The notes beneath the pieces are model-generated. The model had not been told where the DNA came from, did not search any database, and worked only from the letters and a program-made list of their open reading frames with translations. From Babylonia areolata (lineage: Eukaryota > Mollusca > Gastropoda > Neogastropoda > Buccinidae): DNA of 64,000 nucleotides. A program made the position numbers and the translations under genes. Shown here piece by piece: positions 39,204 through 49,696 of the stretch. The stretch is taken from the NCBI RefSeq assembly GCF_041734735.1, contig NC_134895.1, positions 17,443,525 through 17,507,524 of the forward strand. The letters run 5' to 3'. The stretch's first letter is position 1. Every line of letters starts with the position of its first letter.

Positions 39204-40417
39204 AAAAAAACCCGTTTTTTGTAAGTAACAACACTCTCTTCTCACGGGCAAAACTTATTCACAATGCGCCTGGTCAAGCACTGGAGTAAATAGCCTACAC
39301 GCACAAGTGGAAACTGCGCATGCAAGTCTGCTGAAGAAAAGTCAAATTTGCTTTACGGACAGGTGTGGGTTACTGTGCACCCACGACGTACGGCAAGGTC
39401 TTATTTCTTCAGTGAAACCATGGGTGCCTACACACCCACGACGTACAGCGAAGGGTTAGTTCGTACACAGAAACCATGGGTGCCTGCACACCCACGACGT
39501 ACAGCGAAGGGTTAGTTCGTACACAGAAACCATGGGTGCCTGCACACCCACGACGTACAGCGAGGGGTCATTCCTTCTTAGAAACCATGGGTTTCTGCAC
39601 ACCCACGATGTACGGCGCGCAAAATTTTAGGCGACGTATGGGAAAGGTTAACAATACACCTATCATAAATAAGAAACAGGAAATATAAAAGGTGAGAGCC
39701 CCCATAAATGCATAGAGATTTTTATAATCTAATAGTGCGCAAAGCTTATTAAAGAATAATTAAACGAGTTTTGTATTTTAATTTTTGAAAGTATGTGTCA
39801 ACAGGATTTAAAAAAATATTCACTGTGTCTGCCGGTCGATTGTGATCGTGCCTTAATTTTAGCTAGATCGCCCGATCGAATCAAGTAGTTTTGTGACCTG
39901 TTGTGATTCATCATCGGACGCAAAACGAGAGCGCCAAGGAATTGATAGACAGAAAATACGAAAAAAAACTTAGCCGTATGCACAGCACAGGAGCAGGAGT
40001 CAGAATGGCTGCCGGAAAAACGCGGGTAGTAGTTTGCACAGGACAGGAATCAGACCCCTGCCGGAGTCTGCACTAGCGGGTCACGGTTAAGTATGCATAG
40101 TTAAAAAGATGATTAGATACAAACTTGATAATCATGCATGCAAGCTCCTCACAGGCAGACACATACTCATCACTATCCTCTGGCTTTTCCTTGAGGGCGC
40201 CCCTGCAGATAAGCGTGTTCCACACCACCTTTTTCGCTTCTGCGTCATCGTCTGACTGAGAGTAGAAGTTCCGCAAAGGTGCCTGAAAAAAACACAGCAA
40301 CAAAAAACACAGCTTATCTTTCCATTGCTGGAAATTATTAAAAAGTGCTATTAGAAATATATCTTTTTGTTCAAATTTGCCATTTCATTTTTTTTGCTTT
40401 TTGTAATGACAGAAAGG

Positions 40418-40461
<44 letters not shown>

Positions 40462-43400
40462 ATGTGTCTTTGTGTGTGTGTGTGTGTGTGTGTGTGTTTA
40501 TGTGTCTTTGTGTGTGTGTGTGTGTGTGTGTGTGTTTATGTGTCTTTGTGTGTGTGTTTATGTGTCTTTGTGTGTGTGTGTGTCTGTGTGTGTGCGTGTA
40601 TGTATTGTGCTGTATGTGGAGTGCGTGCATGTGTGCATGCGCGCATGCGTGTGTGTGTGTGTTTGGGTGAAAGCTTTCTGTTTTTGTGTTATTGGCACAG
40701 GAGTGTGAGTGAGTGTATAAAGTGTATGAGCATGTGTGCATGTTTACATACGCATGTGATGGGGGAAAAAGGGGATCTGTCTGTGTGTGTGTGTGTGTGC
40801 AAGTAAAAGAGTAGAAAGGAGGAAAAGAAGTGCACCCACACATAAAAATATGACCCGAAATGTGCGTACAAAATGGCGGGCGCAATAGCCGAATGGTTAA
40901 AGCGTTGGACTTTCAATCTGAGGGTCCCAGGTTTGAATCACGGTGACGGCACCTGGTGGGTAAAGGGTGGAGATTTTAACAATCTCCCAGGTCAACATAT
41001 GTGCAGACCTGCTAGTGCCTGAACCCCCTTCGTGTGTATACGCAAGCAGAAGATCAAATACGCACGTTAAAGATCCTGTAATCCATGTCAGCGTTTGGTG
41101 GGTTATAGAAACAAGAACATACCCAGCATGCACACCCCCAAAAGCAGAGTATGGCTGCCTACATGGCAGGTTAAAAGCGGTCATACACATAAAAGCCCAC
41201 TCATGTATATACAAGTGAACGTGGGAGTTGCAGCCCATGAACACAGAAGAAGAAGAAGAAGTGCATATAAAATATGTGCTTGTCCATGTGTACACAAAGA
41301 CCAGGGACTCACCAGTTCCTTTACAATCTGTTTGTCTCCTGATTTCAAGTCTTCTGCGTCCTTCTGCCCTTTCAGAAACTGCAGATACTCCTCCTCCTCT
41401 TTCTCCTGCACAAAACACACACACACACACACACACACATATTTACATATTCCTGGGACACAACTCCCATTTCAATCACTGCCAAGTTTTTTTTTTATAT
41501 AATTAAAATTTGTGCCAATTAGCATTCTGGAGTGCAAAATGTATTTGCAAATAGACAAACACAAATTTCTTTTTTTTTCCCCTTCTTTTTTTAGGTTTCA
41601 AACCCTTTTTAATATCCAGAATAAAAACTTAATATCAAGTATGTGTTGAAGAAAAAAAAATCAAACAAGTAAACAACAAAAACCACCAAACACAATTTTC
41701 TGTTAAGAATGTGGTTTACCACAACTAGTCTTTTTCCCCTTCCCAAATGCCAAATCTAACAACTTCCATCCACACACACACACGCACACACACACACACA
41801 CACACGCACGCACAAGCACACACACACATGCAGGTATGCATGCACAGACACAGTGTGTGCATGTACGTACAAGCAAGCACAGACACATTTTCTGAAGGTG
41901 ATGTTGAAATAGGTCACGCCTATCCAAACTCACAAATGTACATAAACTGAACATAAACTTTGATGCACCAAAGACCAGACTGGCAGAGGTCTCATTTAAC
42001 ATTTACGTTTTGTCTTTTCTTTCTCACTCTGGTGTAAAAATCCATATTTCACTTTTTCTTTCTCACTCTGATGCAGCTCTAATGTCTTTACCTTTTCCTT
42101 GTCACTCTTGATGCGACGGGTGAGGATGTCCTGATCTTCGTCATCTGAGCTCGTGTCGGCCATGGCCTTCGAGATGCTGAAAACAGAAATCAAACATATA
42201 TATATTATATATAAGCATATACATGTCATGTACACATTATCTGAATAGATCAGTCTGACCACTATGCACAGACACAACTAACAGTCATAGATACCACAGT
42301 AATTTGTACACATTATCATAATATACCTGAAAATGTGCATGAGTTTGTAATAAATATGACAATGATTGAATTCAGTGAATCACATTTTTAAATCATTATC
42401 TAGCTGTTGTTTTTGGTGTAATAAAAGGAGGTCCCAAATAATAACAAGCAGAAGAGTTTGAGGAAGAGTATCAATCGCTGTTATCCACTTTGCAGTTTCA
42501 TTCGTACATGTTCAGTCATTTTTTTTTTCCATATATGCAAAGACTACTCACTCAGCTACTGATAAAACTGGTAAAACAAGTCCAACAAACAAGTTCAAAT
42601 GATACCTAAAACTGTTGCCATTTTGGCCTTATTGCCTTATTCAAAGGAAGAGTGATGCACAGATATTATGTCACTCTCACCCAGCCCCCCTCTTAGTTTC
42701 ATGCCAATAAGTACTGATCGTGTAAAATACAGACACATGAAAATACAGCATAAGAGAAGGATACTGTTAAAACAAATGGACAGATTAGTAGCATATGCAT
42801 GCACACAGCAGCTGACAACAATATCTATAAGACATCTCTCACTTTCTCTTTGTTTACCTCTTGTAGATTTGAGATTATGTGTCTGACAGCAATGTCTATA
42901 AGACATCTGTCATTCTCTTAGTTTACCTCTCATAGATTTTAGATAAATGTCTGACATCAATATCTATAAGACATCCGTCACTTTCTCTTTGTTTACCTCT
43001 TGTAGATTTGAGATTATGTGTCTGACAGCAATATCTATAAGACAGCTGTCAATTTCTCTTTGTTTACCTCTTGTAGATTTCAGATTATGTGTCTGACAGC
43101 AATATCTATAAGACATCTGTCACTTTCTCTTTGTTTACCTCTTGTAGGTTTCAGATATATATGTCTGACAGCAATATCTATAAGACAGCTGTCACTTTCT
43201 CTTAGTTTACCTCTTGTAGGTTTCAGATATATATGTCTGACAACAATATCTATAAGACATCTGTCAATTTCTCTTTGTTTACCTCTTGTAGATTTTAGAT
43301 TATGTGTCTGACAGCAATATCTATTAGACATCTGTCAATTTCTCTTTGTTTACCTCTTGTAGATTTCAGATTATGTGTCTGCAGCAATATCTATTAGACA

Positions 43401-46400
43401 TCTGTCATTCTCTTAGTTTACCTCTCATAGATTTTAGATAAATGTCTGACATCAATATCTATAAGACATCTGTCACTTTCTCTTTGTTTACCTCTTGTAG
43501 ATTTGAGATTATGTGTCTGACAGCAATATCTATAAGACAGCTGTCAATTTCTCTTTGTTTACCTCTTGTAGATTTGAGGTTATGTGTCTGACAGCAATAT
43601 CTATAAGACATCTGTCAATTTCTCTTCGTTGACATCCTGTAGATTTCAGATTATGTGTCTGACAGCAATATCTGTAAGACATCTGTCACTTTCTCTTTGT
43701 TTACCTCTTGTAGGTTTCAGATATATATGTCTGACAACAATATCTATAAGACAACTGTCAATTTCTCTTTGTTTACCTCTTACAGATTTCAGATTATGTG
43801 TCTGACAGCAATATCTATTAGACATCTGTCACTTTCTTTTTGTTTACCTCTTGTAGATTTCAGATATATACGTCTGACAGCAATATCTATAAGACATCTG
43901 TCACTTTCTCGAAGTTTACCCTCTTCCAGATTTCAGATATATGTAGTGGTGTTGTTGTTTTTTTATTCAATGTAGTATAACCCACCTCTTTCTGATGGCC
44001 TCCTGCTCTTCATGGTAGCTGCGGCCTTGGTTCTGTTCCGTCCCGTCCTCTTCATCCTCACTCTCGCTCACCATTCTGCAACAACAGCAATCATCAGCCA
44101 ACTTTCTACACAACATCTTTACTGCTTCCGCTTTCCCTTCCCAAACCTCTACAGTGTTTTAGGCACACTGCACTGACAAAGTACATGATGACTCAAATGC
44201 TGCTTTTGTATAAAATCTATAATACATTCAGCAATATGTTATCTTGAAGAAATTTAATTTTTTTAAACACACACACATACACACACAAAACCCCACTGAA
44301 GACTAATTCAGTTTTTCATGGTTTAAACTGGATAGACAACTCTTGAAAAACAGAGCTACTGGAAAGACTATTTCACATTTGGGTGCTTCTTCTTTGCTCT
44401 TTTTCCTGTTCAAATGAATTCTAATTTAAGCAGCTATTTCAAAGTCATTCCTTCCTTCTTTATTTTACTAGTAAAATAATGAACGTCACAACAGCATACA
44501 TTATATGAGTGCAGTCAAAGTTTGATTTCCACATGTTTTTTGGTGTGTTTTTTTAATGAAATGACCAGAAATGACCATACAATTATTTTCTCCCAATTTT
44601 TCAACACACTTCAATCTTACATCCTTCATTTATCTAGAAAAAAATAAAAATAAAATAAAATAAATAAAAAAGAAATCTTCTTCAGCACTGAAATAACCCT
44701 TTGCAGTCACCTGGGCTAAAACCTGCATGATTTGATTTAGTGTTATTCTTACAGACTATTCATTGCATCTGTGTCATGCTTTAATTTACAACATGAATGG
44801 TAACAAAAAAAAACCCAAAACAACAACCCCTTACTGACCCATCTCTTTCAGTGATGATTCTTCTTTCATGATCCCTTATAGTCAGGGGTCCATCGTCTTT
44901 CTTCTTTTTCTTCTTGGAGACGGCCTCCTTTTCCGTTTCTTCTGACTCCGAAGAGTCTCTGTCACTGTCACCCCCTTCCTCCTCCTCCTCTTCTTTGTCC
45001 TCTTCTTCAGCTTCATCTGTTAAAAAAAAAAAAAAAATCACACACACACACACACACACACACGCATGAACCAGAAAACCTTGGAATATGAACTGTGCAT
45101 AATGCACACAATGTCAGCACTGAGCAAACTGCTGCCTTATAGTTAAACATCACAGAGGAAATAGACCACTGACAGTTTGCTGCCATCCTATCTACCGTAA
45201 ACTTCGGTCTATAAGCCGCCACTTTTTCTCCCAGCTTCAACCTCTGCGGCTAATACAATGATGCAGCTTATTTGAGGATTTTAACGATCCCGGGAGTGTC
45301 ACTTTCTTGTCTAAGCTTCCCTTCAAGTTCAACTCACCAAAATCATGATTTCTGTCCATGAATTTTTGGATGAGCTTCAGCTTAGTGTGCTAACTGTTCA
45401 CGATTTAAAAATCAAATCCGCACACATTAAAGCCTTCAGATCAGCATTCATGTCTACTCTGCTCAAGTGCACACCCTCATTATGCCGAAAACGTGACGAA
45501 ATGCGTAATTGAAGGCGATCCACCTAGCAGATGACAGTGCAAGCGACTAACCAGCAGCGACCTCCACCTTGCATTCATGTTCATTAAGTGAAAGTGAGGC
45601 TGAAGTCAGTAACAAAATGGCGAAGAAAGCTGCCCTGTGTCTCTTCAACTTGGACACTGAAGATGAAGATTTCAGTGGATTCAGTGAGCAGGACGACGCT
45701 GAATAAATTTCACTATCCCTAAATTATGGATCTTATTTTCATTGTGTTTATTTTTTGTGTGTGTGTGGCACTAACAGTATTTTCGCTTGCTTTTTTGTGT
45801 GTTGTTTCCGCTTGTGTTTATTTCATAACCTACAGTATTGACAGCTTTTCTGTAGTATCGGTATGTGTTCCGGTACCGGTAATAAGTGCTAAGCCAGTGT
45901 GGCTTATGTGTGTATGAAGTTCAATTTTTTTCAAAATTTAGCTTATATACCAGTGCGCTCAATAGACCGAACTTTACTGTAATTAATAAAAACTGGGTAA
46001 AAAGAAAAAATAATTAAAAAAAAAAAAGATGCCAGATTGTCACTGAATACTTCCAGACTCAGTTTCATCAACCAGCAGGGTGAGATGATGATTTTTAACA
46101 AAAAAACAATGATTATAATAATAATAAGACTAATGAAATATTCATAATAATAATGACAAAGAAAGGAAAAGGAAAAATACAAGTTTCTTCTCTTCTTTTT
46201 TTTTTTCTTTTTCTAATGCCTTACAGTTGTACTTAAATGGCTTTTCAGGAATTGACACCTTACTATTGCCATAGAATAAAATACCACAGCCCCCCCCCCA
46301 CACACACACACACACATACACACACACTACAGAACATACAGAAACATGTAAATGCAAATTCCACTGAGAACAGTAGATTACACTGTATTAAAAACATATT

Positions 46401-46542
46401 TGAATATTCAAATAGATACCTTTTTTAAAAAGTAGGAGATCATGAAGTGGACAGGTTCTACTGATAAAATTAAGGGTCAGCACCCACACACACATATAAA
46501 TTCATAAAATCAATTACGGGGATGCATAGATGAACCCACCCA

Positions 46543-46607
<65 letters not shown>

Positions 46608-49600
46608 GTACACACACACACACAAACTAGCATCGAAGATCATGACAGACAACAAATCTCACCTCTGACAAACTGCACCTCTTTGTCATAGATGTCCCTG
46701 TCTTTGAACTTAACCGCAGAGTAGACACGCAGCCATTCCTTGTCAAACTCCGAATTCCAGTTCTGGAAACAAAGCACATCACACATTAACTGTGCTCCTC
46801 CTTTATGAAACATGACAACTAAACTCATGTCACTGGTTATATGTATATTATATATGTATCTTGTACAATTTTTCTTAACCCTCAAAACCCATGTCACAAT
46901 AAAATTATATAGTTCAGATACTGATACTGAAGTACATTTTCACATTCAAGGAAAACTGCTATTTAATAATCTTTCACCCCCTTCCCCTCTCTCGGTCTCT
47001 CTCAGTCTGAAACATATCTGTAAAAGCAGAACACTTTCTAGTTTCTTTGATGAAAAGAACAAATAAACAAGCAAAGAACTTAACAAGTGAACAAAAAAAT
47101 AACTCCACTCCAAAAACTGAACTGAATGATTTAAATTGCTGTCAACTAATCATTCGAATCAATGGAACACCAAACTTACATTCACACAGTAATTGTTGTC
47201 ATTTCCTAACACAATAAGAGTAATACATTGTGCAACACTGTTGAAAATACCACTGGTCCAATACTAGGCTGAACAGAAATTCTTGGAACAGTTGTTCTCA
47301 GACTTTTTTTTTCTTTCTTTCTTTCTTTTTTTTTTTTTAACACAAAAATCACATTTGACATGCTGTTATACACAGAGGCCTCCATTTATGTCATTTTACA
47401 ATGCAACTTAATGTCACAATGTAATGAGTGAAACACAACCTGCCCCTTCCTTTCCCTCCCTATGAGTATACCCTATCTTACAGAAAATAAGACCACTGCA
47501 CTGATTTTTCCATTCCGCTTTCAGTTATAAGAGGCATTGATCTCTCTAAAATTTTACATTAAAAAATTTACAGTAGCTTTTTGTTTATCACAAAATTCCA
47601 ACACAGCAGTCACCAATTTCGAAGAACAACTCATATGACTTGAAAGTATTTAGTTCATAAATACATACCACTTCCTCTTCATCTTCAGAAGTACTGCTGT
47701 CTGACACATCTCCATACTTTTCCTTCACTGAAAATAGAGTTATAAAAACATTCAAAATAATGGCAACAAAAGAATGGTAAGATAACATACTTAGGACACC
47801 ACCTGCTAAGCCCCCTACTAACGACAATAATGGCTTAGTCACAGAGCCAGACTGAGTGAGCGTCCCTCCCAGAGTGGAGACCGCCACCACATCCCTCAAA
47901 CAACAGCCCCCCATGAGGTCACCATGACAGCAGGGCATAAAAGGCCACAGACTTTGAGACTGTTTTGTTTATACTGATGATGATGAAGGAGGAGGAGAAT
48001 GACAATGATGATGTTATGGTGGTCCATTTTGGTTTGGAACAGTGTGACAAGGCTGTACTCTACACTTCCTGTCATAATGATATCCCGGCATTAACCAGGC
48101 TCGAGAGATACAGACACTTACAGTGTTGGTCAGGTAATTGGAGCAACACACCCAAAGATGCATTCATGAAGTGGATGATACTTGACTGTGTGGTCCTAGT
48201 CTCCCCATTTAACTTTAAGCCCATAGCACACTCAACTCTGGGCAGAAGCTGGCCACGGGCTGAAAAACCCACCTCTGCTGGGATTCGAACCCATGTCCTC
48301 CCACTGTCCCAGCCATCAGTCAGCAACACTAACCACTACGCCACAGCGGCTGGTGAATTTGATTTTAAAAAGGAAGAATGGAGTAGGTCTCAAAGTCCAA
48401 GTGATGAGGGTGAAAATTGTTGTATAAATCATTACATGTGATGTGTAGAAACTAGCGGAGGGGACCAATGAAACCAGGCATGAGTGGATGTCTATGTTTA
48501 CATTACTTTGTAAATTTTATTACTAGCAAATTTCTATGCAGTCGAGTGACCCAGTAATCTACATCAAGAATGTTGTGACAGACAAGAGAGACACTGTGAA
48601 GCATGAAGTGTTGTTGACAGTGACGTACTAGTTTTTGGAACTTTGTATTTTGACAGAATGTTAAAGAAAGGCACTTTTGGTGCAGGGAAGAAGGAAGGAA
48701 GGATGTCACTGAACACTTTTAAGACTCAGTATCAGCAACCAGCATGGTGAGACAATTGAGTGTGAACAGTGTTGATATGCCTTTCCTTTACATACAGCGA
48801 GCCAACAACAGTGGACAGGCAGTAAACCCAGGAAAGGTTAAAAGAAGCAACTCAGCAAGCAAACAAAAACAACAACAAAATGCACATACAAAACAACCCA
48901 TAAGTCACAGCAACTTTATTATCTCCAAAGAGATATTTGCACATGGTCATGCACATCTGAGTGTTTTTAATAGGCAAGAAAAAAGAGAATGTTACTGAAC
49001 ACATTTAGACTCAATATCATCAACCAGAATTATGAGACAGTGAGTATGTACAGTGATAATATACCTTTCCTTTACATTCAGCCAGCCAATGGCAGTGGAC
49101 ATGCAGTAAACCCAGGAAAGGATTTGTAAGAGAAAACAAAAACACTGTGTCCTTTGCACAACAGGCTGCCTGGGTAGAGCTGACTGACAGCTGCCTTTTA
49201 CAGGTTTTAGATACTCATCATTTCTTTTCTGTATCATTCAGTCAGGCTTTCAGTTTCAGTCATGCACACACAGGTGAGGTGGGAAACCATGACTCAGTTC
49301 AGTTCAGTTACTCAAGGAGTCACTGCACTCTGACAAATCCACATAAGCTACACCACATCTGCTAAGCAGATACCTGACCAGCAGCATAACCCAGCACACT
49401 TGAAAAAAGTGCATTATACATAAACAAATAAAATTTAAATGGATACATCTAAATACAGAAATAAATAAAAATAAATAAATAACATAAAAAGTAAGCAGAC
49501 AGATAATGAAATACAATAAAATGCAGGAAAAAATAAATATATAAAAAGATAACACTGACAATAAACAAATAAATTTAATTTCATAAACATACAGACATGC

Positions 49601-49657
49601 GCACACACATATGCACAATGATATTCAACAAATATGCACATGAGCCCTGACACGTAA

Positions 49658-49696
<39 letters not shown>

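Noticed and set aside
40367-40806. Cysteine/valine-rich ORFs
   Set aside because: They are translations of the (GT)n microsatellite.
40875-40950. tRNA gene (boxes A and B present)
   Set aside because: The acceptor and anticodon stems do not pair, and the sequence continues into a repeated SINE body flanked by a target duplication.
42637-43975. Several ORFs of FSLFTSCRFQIMCLT-type repeats
   Set aside because: They are products of the 71-bp intronic minisatellite in one frame or another, without start context or conservation.
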